DNA from: Stichopus chloronotus
Lineage: Eukaryota > Echinodermata > Holothuroidea > Aspidochirotida > Stichopodidae
Reading direction: 5' to 3'
NCBI GenBank assembly: GCA_021234535.1
Contig: CM037843.1
Span: 8,182,979 to 8,246,978, forward strand
DNA length: 64,000 bases
Shown: piece by piece, positions 25,480 through 36,184 of the stretch
How positions within the stretch are numbered: the first letter of the stretch is position 1
Layout: the number at the start of each line of letters is the position of its first letter
Program-made: the position numbers and the translations under genes
The notes under the pieces: model-generated
Told to the model about the DNA's origin: nothing
The model's database searches: none
What the model saw: the letters and a program-made list of their open reading frames with translations, nothing else

Positions 25480-27590
25480 CAAACCAATCGAACATTGCGA
25501 CTTGGTTACTTTGTAAGCCTACGTTTGGCATTGGAAAATTACTTCCCTAACAATCCTTTTCGGTAACAGGTTACTGAGCTACGTTTACAGTCTTGTGAAA
25601 TATCAGTAATATCAAAACTGCTGGCAGATGAGTGCTGCTAAGAATATTACAACTGAACATTTCCTAAGCTGACTTCAAAACAGAAGCGTGTAAATATGGC
25701 AATCATCGGTTCTACAATGACAACTGTGGTCGGTTCTCCAGGTTTCGTTTTCGAAGATCAATTGAAAAGATCTGTTCTTGCATTCGTTGCCGTATTGGTT
25801 TCTGCTATTGGTATTCCGGGGAATATCTTGGTCATCATTGCAGTGTCCTTCTCCAAAAGATTACAAACCAAAACGAATGCGTTTGTGGTAAATTTAGCTC
25901 TCTCTGATCTGTCAACGTGTCTTCTACTTCCATTTCAAGTCGTCGCCTTGTTAAGCGACAGTTGGCCTCTGGTGGATTGGCTCTGTACTTTTGCTGCAAT
26001 TGTCGTTTGGAGTGGTTTTGGCAGCAGCGTCGCTAATCTCGCTTTAATCGCATTTAACCGTTTCACTTTGATAACGAAGTCTCAAACTCAATATGACTGT
26101 TTATATTCAAAAAGACACCTTCTCATCATGATGGCCTCGACGTGGATCGTACCAATTATTATAGTGACAATTCCATCTTTGGGTGGTATTCTAGAAATTG
26201 GATACTCTGAGAGGTACCATATTTGTTCACCTGACTGGACACATCCTTTTTCAAACGTGTACGCATTCATCACTGTTGTTATCTTTGATGTGCCTTGTCT
26301 GATCGTCATAGTAACGAGCTATGTAAAAATATATCTCTTTATTCGAGCTAAAAATCGAGAGCTATTTTCCAGCAACAAGCCTTTCGGGGCAAATAACAGT
26401 AACGCCCAATCAGCGGTCTTCAAACGACAAGTCAAAGTGACCAAGAACTTGTTTCTCGTTGTGTGTTCCTACGCCATATGTATCATGATACCCTCTGTGA
26501 TCACGTCCTTAGCACCACCTCCCTCTCCTTTACTTTTTTGGATATCGATATTTCTGCTGACGAACAGTTGTGTTAATCCAATCATTTATGGTCTGAATCA
26601 TCCTCACTTCAGAGATGTGTTCCGAAAAATTTTATCGTGCAACTTTAGACTCATTCCAGAACCCTCCAGATTTTTGCACTTTCTCAGATGGAACTGAAAG
26701 TAGCGCCAGTGCAGAAAGTGCTTTCAGCTTTGCCTCAAAGCTAATTCAAGTCATTCGACCAATGAAATCCGTTCAATATACCTTCGGATGTAGCCTGCTT
26801 CTTGACTTTATGGACATGTTCATGCACAACTTCAGAGGAGAAAATACTCTTACTCACATGAGAAATGCTTACAAACTTTTATGTTATATTCATGTTACGA
26901 ATATTTCTTATTGTAAATTCCAATCAGAGTTCTTTAGACTAAAGTCTGCCCTCATTTTGTGAGGCATATTTTCCATGTTTTTGTCTTTGTGTCAAATATC
27001 ACACCGAAAATGATTATTGTGCCAGCCATAACTTTTGCAGCTTTTGAGGTACCGTTACGTATCGACATTTTGTTGTAATGAACGATTTATGGGCTTTACC
27101 ATTTTGCCTTCATGGTGCGTTGGGGACGACATAAATAACTAAACTTCTCCATTTGGAGTAACCATCTGGTGAGAGGGAGGCCGGAAAAAATCCTGTCTTG
27201 TCTTTCTTCCCCACTTGCTACCCTCCCTCCTCTCCCATGAACTTTTAAAGTATATAATCATTAGTTAAATTTGTTTATGACAAAAACTGATCTTACGGCC
27301 TCTGAAATATGCAGAAATACTTTTATTGAAAGTCACAAGTACAGTCAGATTGGAAATCGCTATTTTCTGGAATTTGAGAGGTATTTTATAAGAAAAAAGT
27401 CTTTACGTACCAGCTGCATGGGAAGGTCTGCTTAGAAAGTGCCATTACTCTTTGTACCCCACTTCACACCATCCCCTCAACCCTTCCACTCTACTGAATT
27501 TCTACTATACTAAACAAAGCCTGAAGCTAAACACGTAACCGCTGTAAATTTCTAACTATCATTGCCCTCATCTGATATATTCGTTGCTCA
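25480..27590 (+). repeat. Segmental duplication, copy A (with GPCR 2)
   Basis: The sequence around GPCR 2 aligns with that around GPCR 3 well outside the coding region. Upstream, the leader CACTTCAAAGCAGAAGC of copy B matches GACTTCAAAACAGAAGC here (about 25672). Downstream, blocks at 26879, 27085, 27160 and 27555 match 32118, 32381, 32475 and 32890 in the same order. Borders are approximate. Confidence 0.75.
25696..26697 (+). CDS. Class A (rhodopsin-like) GPCR 2, intronless
   Basis: 333 residues in one exon, starting ATGG in an A-rich context at 25696. It shares the core of GPCR 1 almost word for word (SKRLQTKTNAFVVNLALSDL). It keeps the disulfide Cys pair (LCTF in TM3, HICSPD in loop 2), the NRF motif and NPIIY in TM7. 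TM6 is odd: it reads CIMIPSV where the paralogues have CIMPF, so the key proline is moved by one position and a Phe is lost, which should alter the helix kink. The tail is short, ending LRWN, with no PDZ-type end. It lies in copy A of a duplicated segment. It may be functional, since the frame is intact, but the TM6 change suggests altered or relaxed function. Confidence 0.93.
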   Translation: MAIIGSTMTTVVGSPGFVFEDQLKRSVLAFVAVLVSAIGIPGNILVIIAVSFSKRLQTKTNAFVVNLALSDLSTCLLLPFQVVALLSDSWPLVDWLCTFAAIVVWSGFGSSVANLALIAFNRFTLITKSQTQYDCLYSKRHLLIMMASTWIVPIIIVTIPSLGGILEIGYSERYHICSPDWTHPFSNVYAFITVVIFDVPCLIVIVTSYVKIYLFIRAKNRELFSSNKPFGANNSNAQSAVFKRQVKVTKNLFLVVCSYAICIMIPSVITSLAPPPSPLLFWISIFLLTNSCVNPIIYGLNHPHFRDVFRKILSCNFRLIPEPSRFLHFLRWN

Positions 27591-29107
27591 TACATACTTG
27601 GGAAGCATCATCAACTATTGGCCCATTTCAGTCAGGTGACAGTGGTTTATCCGCTTATAAAAGTACCAGCGTCAATCACAGGCGGATGAATGCAACAAAA
27701 CCGTAGTTCGACAGTGTTTTTTTTTTTCCAGTCCGTTATGTCTTACACAAAACAATGGCTAATACTATTAGGCCTACTAGTAAAACTAGTGAAATAAAGT
27801 TCGATGTGACGTTTCTAGACCTAACGTTACTTAAAGTATTAGGTTAGACCTAGAGTCTAAGCTGCTGAAAAGTAAAATGTAAGTGTACGTAAACCTACGT
27901 AACAACAAAACAGTGATAATGTCAGAAGTAATTCTGAATGCGCGTACACTGAACCACAGCATGCTCACATTAGTGCACTACTTAAGAGCAAACTAACTAA
28001 AGCATGCATTGTTTACAAATGTGTTTATTTGAGAACCCACTTTCTTTCTTCTGCTCCTTTTTTTAAATCAAAATCTCGTTTGTATGTATGAACAAAGTTA
28101 TGAATGCAAACTTTGTTTGACATTCTTACTGACTCAGTCTACTTTCATTATAGCACTATAAACTTACTGTAAATGAAAGAATTTGAGACACGATTACTGT
28201 TAGAATTACACTACTTTATGATTCAATAAAGAATAAAATCCACTATAGACAATATACTACCGTATTCTATGTACAACTCGAGTGTTCAGTTCATCCTAGA
28301 GTAAAACACACACAAAAAAAGGGGGAATCAGGGAAAAAGGGAAACTGGGAAGCAGAATAACAGTAGTTGGGCAGATAAAAAGTAGAAAGGAAAGGAAGAA
28401 AACGAGAGAGAAAAACCACTCCTAAAACCACTTGTGAAGTAACAACTGGGGGATGAGCCTTGGAGTAAAGGCCCAATGGAAAAAAATGGGGGACCAAGTA
28501 ATGAATGAAAGAGGATGTATAACTCCTCGTGGTTTCTGGTACCATCTCAACCAATCTGATATGTATTAGCATTTTTCATCGACTGATTTTTCTTTCATTA
28601 ATTGAGAAATCGAGGACATGATATTTATTTCAAGGCTGGTCGCAAGCCAGGAAAAAATAAGAGTGCTGTCTCGGAACAACTTGCGATCTTTTAAAGTCCT
28701 TTTTTTTACACTCCGCGCCAACCTATGGAGGCGCTAAATGTGCCCTTGTTATGTTGGACCCCTCCTCTTAACAAAAACCCCTTGATCTGTCCTGGATGAT
28801 TTAGCTCGACAAAGTAGCGATTCCCAACCGAAAACTTGCAGAAAATTTAAACCAGAGAGCCAAAAGGCTTTGTGATACCTTGCTACATGGTTATATTACA
28901 ACAAGCATGAATTATTCACATGACAAGGATAAGATCAACTGCAGTTATTTTTCTTGATACACCACAAGCCTTTAACCCAAAATGACATTTATTTTGGTGA
29001 CCTAAAATGAACATGACATTTGACGTCCACCAAAAGCAATAGGGATCACCTACCCAGGCCATACAACCCACACATCAAGCACAGTATGAGTATGACATCA
29101 GTCAACA
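26698..29107. other. Intergenic; 3' flank of GPCR 2
   Basis: To about 27590 this is the duplicated 3' flank. The rest is AT-rich without recognised genes. A minus-strand frame at 28291-28572 is Pro/Ser/Phe-rich and looks like chance. Confidence 0.5.
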
Positions 29108-29626
29108 TTATCTCTGAGCTCCAAGAAACACACAGTAATCAATGCTGCTTCTAGTCTTGCCTGTTGTTAGTTGAATCAAATAACTCAACCTTACCTAATC
29201 TGAACACAGCTTGTCTGCCATATCTACCTCAAAATTCTTCATAAACGACCAGAACGTTCTTAGGTCTCCATCGTATGGTGGAATTTCTGCCTTAGGTAAT
29301 TCCAACGCTAATTTGAAACTCAATTTCCTCCTTTAACTTTTTCAATGCTTCCTCCCTCTCCTCAGTATAATGCTTTTGGCATTCCAACATCCAGCTTTCT
29401 GCTTGCTTAAATGCTTCATCAGACAACAGCCCAGTCAGATCAGCATGAACCTCTTCCATTGCCTCAAATTGGTGCTCCGCCTTTTGCAAATTTTCCTTTA
29501 TCGACTTTGCGATAATTTCTTCCTTGTTACGAGTAAGTAGCTTTTAACACACTCAAAGTCCTCGTAAGTTGACCCTAAGTTATGATTTCTCCTCAATATT
29601 TTTGCTTCCTCCATCCTTTCCGACAT
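29108..29626 (-). mobile_element. BEL/Pao-like gag relic (DUF1759 region)
   Basis: An ATG at 29626 begins MSERMEEAK. After one frameshift the reading continues as KAEHQFEAMEEVHADLTGLL and SDEAFKQAESWMLECQKHY, a coiled-coil region. After a second shift come LPKAEIPPYDGDLRTFWSF, the signature start of the DUF1759 gag domain of BEL/Pao retrotransposons, and RLSYLIQLTTGKTRSSI with a stop just before it. Two frameshifts and one stop make it dead. No zinc knuckle, protease, RT or LTR was seen to the left. Confidence 0.7.
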
Positions 29627-30968
29627 TGTGAAATATGATTGAAAGCACTCCAATTTGATTGTTAAGAAACCTTGTTCTGCTACCAGCTGTTCCTGTGGAT
29701 ATTGATATTATCCAAATAAATGACAGAACGGATGGTTTTTTTATTTTCTTCTTTTTTTTATAAACCCATTAACATTCTAATGCATGAATTAATGCCACCT
29801 TGTCTATCTGACCCCATGACCCCCCATACTAAGACTATCTCTCTGGACAACTTATCGGAGGCCCCTCACACTAGAAGTTACTCACCAAGTTACAAATGCA
29901 ATAATGTTGCCTTAAATCTGGAGCAAAAAGCCTCTGGGGACTTCAAATGACCTTTGACCTCCACTGCAAACAAAAGAGATCATCTACTTAATATGAGAAA
30001 ATGTAGCCCATATGCTTTTCAACTGATTTGTACGGTAGTTTATAATAACCACAATAATGGTGTTTAGGCTATCATTATTGTTTTATAGTGAAAAATTATC
30101 CCTTCCTCTCTATTGATAAGCATTAAATTTCACAGGGTCGTGAACCTGTTAATAACTGACAACCTTATCAAGTTTGAAACAAATCTGACCCACGGATAAG
30201 GAACTATGGCAGTTTTAACATTTTTTATGTTTTACTCCATAACCTCATTAATATGCAAGATTTGGACACCAAAAACAATAGGGATCATCTACTCAATATG
30301 GGCAACCTACATGCCAAAAATGAAATTACTCATAGTTACCCTTCTGGATATAGAGCGTTTACGAGCAACCGTCACACACACACACACATACATACACACG
30401 ACATCAGGACTGCATAGATTCCCCTGCCTACGGCAAGGAATCAAAAAGCAGAAGGAAGTTATTGCTGTTGTTTAAAAAGTATATGTACTAGCAAAAGTAT
30501 ATTTACTGGACCCGTTGTACTATATACAATGGCATCAATAAACGCGGGAGTTAAAATAAAACAATTGATTGTGTGCTGATAGAGAGGTCATATACTTACA
30601 ATTGATGCTAATTAAACTTTAGGTGACTCAGGAAAAAGGGTAAAAAAACTTCAATTAAGTTTGGGGGTGTTGGAAGAGTATATTGTCCAGGTTAAGTTTC
30701 CTCCTCTTTTTTCAAATTAGATAAAAACTAGCAACTCAGTGCAATGATAATACCAATCAGTCAAGCGATGCGACCTCTCTACGTTATTTGAAATTACGGT
30801 TGGCATTTGACAGTTACTTGCGTAATATCAATACAATCCTCACGGAAACGGTCAGGTGAGTTGTCATCTTAGTTTCATGTTCAAGTGTAGTAAATATCAA
30901 ATATACTGCTTGCAAGACTGTTGTAGCCTCACATCTCCCAAGTTCACTTCAAAGCAGAAGCAGTCAAT
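29627..30968. other. Intergenic; 5' flank of GPCR 3
   Basis: No gene recognised. A short (CA)n run lies at about 30373-30402. The last 210 bases or so align with the leader of GPCR 2. Confidence 0.5.
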
Positions 30969-32930
30969 ATGGCAGACATCGCCTATACAACGACAACTGC
31001 GTCCGCCGGTTCTGCAGGTTACGTTTTCGAAGATCCATTGCAAAGAACTATCCTTGCATTTGTCGCCGTGTTGGTTGCTGCTATTGGCATCCTGGGGAAT
31101 ATCTTGGTCGTGATCGCCGTGTCATTCTCCAAAAGATTACAAACCAAAACGAAAGCGTTTGTCGTCAATTTGGCGTTCTCTGATCTGTCAACGTGTCTCG
31201 TACTTCCATTCCAAGTCGTGGCTTTGTTAAACGACAGTTGGCCTCTGGAGGATTGGCTCTGTACCTTCGTCGCAGTTGTCGTCTGGGTAGGACTTGGAAG
31301 TAGCGTCGTCAATCTCGCTTTGATCGCTTTTAATCGTTTCACTTTGATAACCAAATCTCGCACTCACTACGACCGTTTATATTCAAAGAGAAATCTTGCA
31401 ATCATGATGGCGGCGGCGTGGTTCATACCGATTTTTCTGGTTACAGTCCCACCTTGGTATGGTCTCGGGGGAATTGGATATTCTGAGAGGTACAAGATTT
31501 GTTCGGCTGACTCGACCCATCCTTTGTCAGATGTGTACGCATTCATCAGTAGTGTTCTCGTTGAGGTGCCGTGTTTGATCATCATCGTAACATGTTACGT
31601 GAAAATATATATCTTCATTCGAGATAAAAATCGGAATCTGTTTTCTGTTAAATCATCAGTTGGCGGGAACAAAAGCGACGCCCAATCGTCATCCTTCAAA
31701 CGACAAGTGAAAGTGACCAAAAATTTGTTTCTTGTTGTGTGTTCTTACATCATTTGTATCATGCCGTTTGCTATCGCTTGTTTAATACCGCCAAGCTATC
31801 CTTCTATTCCCTGGGTATCGATCTTTCTTATCGCTAACTGTTGTGTCAATCCGATCATTTATGGGTTGAAACATCCTCACTTTGCAGATGTTTTTCGATA
31901 CATTTTATCGTGCAACTTTAGACACATCCCAGAACCGTCGAGATTTTTGCAGTCCATCAGAACCGCATCGAGCAGTGCTTGAGAAATCCAAGTTTTCCGA
32001 ATTATTACGAAATGTATTCCTTGGTTCAATATACGTTCGGAAGTACTTGAATTATTTACATGTTTGAACACGACTTCAAGTTGAAAAACATTCCCATTGT
32101 CTTGTACCTGAATTTTTGGCATATTTTGTCTCATATTCATGATACGAATATTTCTAAATGTATAACTTCCGATCATATTTCTGATGCCTGACGTATACCC
32201 TATATTTTTTTTCTGGGTGAATAATATAACAAGGTTCCCCTTTTCATGGGCTGTGTAATTTTGTGGATTACTATTTCATGATTTAAGTACTTTTTTTCTT
32301 TGTATAAAAAATATTATCCCGAAAATTATCATTGTATTAGCTTTAAGTTGCAACCCGCTGAAGTACATATATTATGAGGACGATTTATGGACTTAACCGT
32401 TTTACTTCACGGTCTGTGTGAAATGACTTAAATATATTAATAACACTATAGAATAAACCTTCTTAGATTTGCTTAACCAGCGGGTGCGAGGAGGAGGAAG
32501 GAAGTCCCAGTCACATGTCTTTTCTTCCCGCTTTCCCCTTCCCAATGAAAAAAATATAGTCAAAGTAAAATAAAAAAGATAATAATACAAAATTTGTATA
32601 AGACAAAAATTGGCCTAACGGGATCTATAGTATAATAACAAATGCTTGGTTGAAACTCTCACGGCCAGGGAGATTGGGAAACGCCATCTTCTGCAATTTG
32701 TGACGGACTTTTATACAAAAAGTCTTCATCACACCAACTGAAAGGTGACATTGTTGTTTCGCTAAAGATGGGTGCATTGCTACTTGTCTCTGTCGCTTCA
32801 ACCCTCGCCCCTCACCACCACCCTCACCACTGGATATCAAGCCAGACTAAGCAAAATATTACAAACACTGACGTAATGCGTTTTAAATTTCTCACAATCA
32901 TTGCCACCCACTGATGAATACGTTTTCAAA
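30755..32930 (+). repeat. Segmental duplication, copy B (with GPCR 3)
   Basis: Counterpart of 25480-27590. The shared flanking blocks are in the same order and orientation, with many point changes and small indels, so the duplication is not recent. Borders are approximate. Confidence 0.75.
30969..31982 (+). CDS. Class A (rhodopsin-like) GPCR 3, intronless
   Basis: 337 residues, ATGG start at 30969. Order of landmarks: an N-terminus rich in Thr and Ala, then YVFEDPLQR; GN in TM1; FSDL with the TM2 Asp; the Cys of LCTF in TM3; NRF; the WF in TM4; KICSADS with the loop 2 Cys; CIMPF in TM6 without the usual Trp; NPIIY in TM7; and a Cys (LSCNF) after helix 8. The third loop holds a basic FKRQVKVTK stretch near TM6, shared by all three copies and likely a G-protein contact. 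The tail ends in SSSA. It has the regular CIMPF and so looks a better-preserved receptor than GPCR 2. Ligand unknown; GPR84/melatonin/moody-like by look. Confidence 0.95.
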   Translation: MADIAYTTTTASAGSAGYVFEDPLQRTILAFVAVLVAAIGILGNILVVIAVSFSKRLQTKTKAFVVNLAFSDLSTCLVLPFQVVALLNDSWPLEDWLCTFVAVVVWVGLGSSVVNLALIAFNRFTLITKSRTHYDRLYSKRNLAIMMAAAWFIPIFLVTVPPWYGLGGIGYSERYKICSADSTHPLSDVYAFISSVLVEVPCLIIIVTCYVKIYIFIRDKNRNLFSVKSSVGGNKSDAQSSSFKRQVKVTKNLFLVVCSYIICIMPFAIACLIPPSYPSIPWVSIFLIANCCVNPIIYGLKHPHFADVFRYILSCNFRHIPEPSRFLQSIRTASSSA

Positions 32931-34096
32931 CAATATGTGCACCAATAACCAAGAGAAAATAGACAGAAACAGATATGTTTCATGGGTCTTCGTAGAGGGT
33001 CAGTGTCTAATCCTTTAGAACTGTCAGGCCCAAACATATTCAGAACATGAATAGAAATACAATAGAAAGTAAGTTCCTGATACACTGAGATTATCCAGGG
33101 CATTGTTAACAGTACAGAATACCAGGTGTCAACTTGATAAAAACACAAAACGATACTTGTCGTCTGCAGGTTCTAGTTGGTTGTAGGCAGATACATCAAT
33201 TATCAAGGAGGATACAGTGTTCAGTTTAGCGATTGAACATCCAATGAGAAGATGAAAAGAGTTCTTTACTAATGTACTAGGACCTTTTCTTCTTTTTTTA
33301 CTTTTGTTTGATACTGTTCACGTGATACTAACACTGCCATGACACGTGAAATACCTTTGTACAGTAGATTGAACATTTACATAATGCCTGCGCCGGCAAC
33401 GTATCAACTAAATATCTATAGACGTATGGAATCCGATAGACAATATCCGTAAACCTTAGTTTACGAAGTACAGCTGACTAGAGTTAAGGGTTCACTCGTG
33501 AATATTTCCAGGAAGCTGTTCTTTTCCTCATATTTCGTTAAACGCTGGAGGGGGGGGGGGGGGGGTCACAAACATCGAGGGCAAGCTTCCCGAAATCAGC
33601 TACAGCTTGTGGCAAAAAAGATATCCTGCAATAAATACCTCCCTCGATAAAATGTTATTTCTTTGACATTGCAAGTTGCATCGTAACAATTTATTTTATA
33701 TCTCAGAAATACAGTTCAAAGAAAAGAAGGATCTGCCGTGACAAAATGTAAATTATAAATTGCCTTGATATGTTTTTTATGTTGTGACTGTTCTTCTAAA
33801 GGAGTGTACACAGAGGATTCACCACATTATTGGCTGTGTAGGGAATGATCAAGTATCAAGCCCATGTCCCGTAATCTGTGCGCTCCAGTGTTCTTGCATT
33901 GGTTGTGAACACGATGGAGAAATAATGGATAAACAAATGATCTATTAAATAGAAACCTCTTCATGCAACGTTCTTAGACGTAAATGCTGGTGGGGTGTCA
34001 GGTCTGGAAAATGTTAATCAGGCTGTTTTTATTTGTTTGTCGGAAGTTAGTAGAACAAGAGGTCATCAGCTTAAATTCCAGAAGCACTACTGAAGA
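32931..34096. other. Intergenic, no gene recognised
   Basis: Contains a G-run at about 33549-33565 and short unremarkable frames (32837-33148 minus, 33984-34274 plus; the latter is a shadow of the LINE tail below). Confidence 0.5.
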
Positions 34097-34278
34097 CAAG
34101 ATATTAGAAAGTATTCTTTTAGTCAGCGTATTATCACAGAACGGAGCAATCTGCCAAAGGAAGCTGTCACTGCTACAACGGTCGACCGATTCAAGAACGT
34201 TGTCGTTCATATTTTCAGAACAGAAGGGGGCTCTACATAAACCAGAGATGGCTGTCTACCCCATCGACATCTAATTAA
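34097..34278 (+). mobile_element. LINE C-terminal fragment (CR1/L2/jockey-type)
   Basis: The frame from 34097 reads YSFSQRIITERSNLPKEAV then TVDRFKNVV. This is the usual end of such polymerases: FSQRVIN-x-WN-x-LP, then a V-x-x-F-K block. After a one-base shift it goes on as GLYINQRWLSTPSTSN and a stop at 34276-34278. The normal W-N is lost (RSN). It is a short truncated copy, distinct in sequence from the relics at 3.6 and 20 kb. Confidence 0.65.
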
Positions 34279-34816
34279 AAATCCCGGTATATCCGGGAAA
34301 TTTATGAAGAGTGCTTCATTTTCTCTCTGAGGTGATAATTTGCAATTAAGCAGAGAAGTAAGCATGCAGATATTTAGAAGGACAGTTTAATCAAGTGAAA
34401 GACATCAAATATCACCCCTAGCCCACAAAAATATAGCCGTTACCACCAGTGTAACCAAGAAAAAAAAACAAGACAGAGATCGAATTGAATATCACTACAC
34501 AGCATTTAACTAATAATGTCTACAATATCGATAAAACCATCATTCCATATATTTCTCTTGTCAAGATAAAGTTTTGTAGTAGACGCAACATATTACGCCG
34601 CACTCTCAACATTTCTTAGATGCGTCCCCATATTAGTTTCTGCGATTCCTCTCTCTCTCTCTTGAGCAACCTCTGTCACGGTCTGTTTTAAGATTTCGGA
34701 GAAACAGACAAAGGCTTTGATAGGAACATCTTCCGGCCCCGTCCGTCGTTCGGTTTAATACCGTAAAAATCAGTTGTTTTTCTTACATGAGAAATCATGA
34801 TCGTCACTCGTCGACA

Positions 34817-34870
34817 TTATTATTATTATTTTATTATTATTAGTATTTTATTATTATTATTATTATTATT
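34817..34870. repeat. (ATT)n microsatellite, left of the Tx1 LINE
   Basis: ATT/TTA units with two interruptions end abruptly at GGGGTTAGCC, which I take as the 5' end of the LINE. Confidence 0.9.
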
Positions 34871-35018
34871 GGGGTTAGCCTAACATGGCGATGTGAGTAG
34901 AGGTGTGTGTTTTGGGCTCTCACGTAAATTTATTCAAAACCAATTGTGCTAACTAGTATTCTCCAATTACGTGGTGAGAATTTGTGATATTTCATCTACT
35001 TGTCACTATTCCTGCAAA

Positions 35019-35552
35019 ATGACTGGAAAAAGGGGACGACCAGTTGGAAGTTTAGGTTGGAAAAAACGAGAGGAATTGGCTGCCTCTCAGTCTCAGCTCA
35101 TTGCACAGGCTACTAGCCCCTCACACTTAAGAACACGTGCATATCACCGAGGACGTGAGGAGGAAGCCATCTTTGAAGATGAAGAGAATTTCTCTTTTGA
35201 CGAGGAAGGAGAGAAACTATCTGAAAAGCTAGAAAAAGCTGTTGAGAAAGCAATTGGGGCCCTCTCCAGTGACCTACGAAGTCTAAAGAGAGATCTTAAA
35301 GAGGAACTTAAATCACATGTTAGAATTAAGTTGTCCTTTTATCAAGATAAGCTGTTTCTTCTACGCCATGCAAGGAGCAAATTACAGGGTAAGCCCTTTT
35401 TCATCATAGACGACTTAACTGTACAGGATCTGAAGGAAAAGAAAAAATGGGCCCCTCAAGTTACAGCTTTATACCAGGCAGGGAACAAGCTTCGCTTCTC
35501 TGGCGGTGTATGGAGACAGTCAGATGGTAAACCCGACAAGTTTAATGAGTAA
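35019..35552 (+). CDS. LINE ORF1 protein (L1 ORF1p-like)
   Basis: 177 residues from the ATG at 35019; the frame upstream has only a GTG. The start (MTGKRGRPVGSLGWKKRE) holds an AT-hook-like RGRP core. An acidic stretch (FEDEENFSFDEEGE) and a coiled coil (EKLEKAVEKAIGALSSDLRS to about residue 105) follow. The end (LLRHARSKLQ, IIDDLTVQDLKEKKKWAP, GNKLRFSGGVWR) matches the C-terminal domain of L1 ORF1p, in which I-x-x-D-x-S-x-x-x-x-x-x-R is common. The RNA-recognition domain expected between coil and C-terminal domain seems to be missing, so the protein is either a short type or has an internal deletion. It would coat LINE RNA as a trimer. Intact frame. Confidence 0.75.
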   Translation: MTGKRGRPVGSLGWKKREELAASQSQLIAQATSPSHLRTRAYHRGREEEAIFEDEENFSFDEEGEKLSEKLEKAVEKAIGALSSDLRSLKRDLKEELKSHVRIKLSFYQDKLFLLRHARSKLQGKPFFIIDDLTVQDLKEKKKWAPQVTALYQAGNKLRFSGGVWRQSDGKPDKFNE

Positions 35553-36184
35553 TCAGCATTGGCAGTTTCTGTTCCTTCCGTACATATATGGTGGACCCTC
35601 TTCTTTTCTTTTAATCTGGAGACGCACTTATCACTTTCTAAGGAGATGTTTTCTAAATTCGAAAGAAGCGCAAAATTTTTTCATCCATTTTCTATTTAGT
35701 TATTTCGATGGAAAGTGCAAATTGTTTAATTTTCACCGTTATTGATCACACTGCCAATTGGATGATACTTTTCTTTATGCTTTCACTTGGTGAAAAGACA
35801 CAAAGTAAGTAACCGTTTATTGTTCATGTATCGTCCATTTTCTACTTTGTATTTAGTATGCTTTTAGTATAGCCCTTTAACTTTCCATGTTAGTCAATCC
35901 CAAGACCATCATGGGTGTCTACTGCTGGAGTGTATTTCTGCCTGAAGTGTTGTTCTTCACGCCCTTTACAAACCTTTCAGCTAGTTTGACTTTATTTTTT
36001 TCTCTTTTTTTTCTTTTTTTCTCCATCATATGTCTCTTTACTTCTCATCATTATGATCAATGCGCAAACTTTGTCGTATCTCACAGTGAATTTGTATTTA
36101 CAACATTTCTACTCTGCCGTCTCATGTATGTAAAATCTTTTGTATTGCATTTACGTGTAACCTTTTTTAAAATAGCTTTCTATT

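Noticed and set aside
34971..35018. A 16-codon longer start for LINE ORF1
   Set aside because: The first codon is GTG; the first ATG is at 35019.
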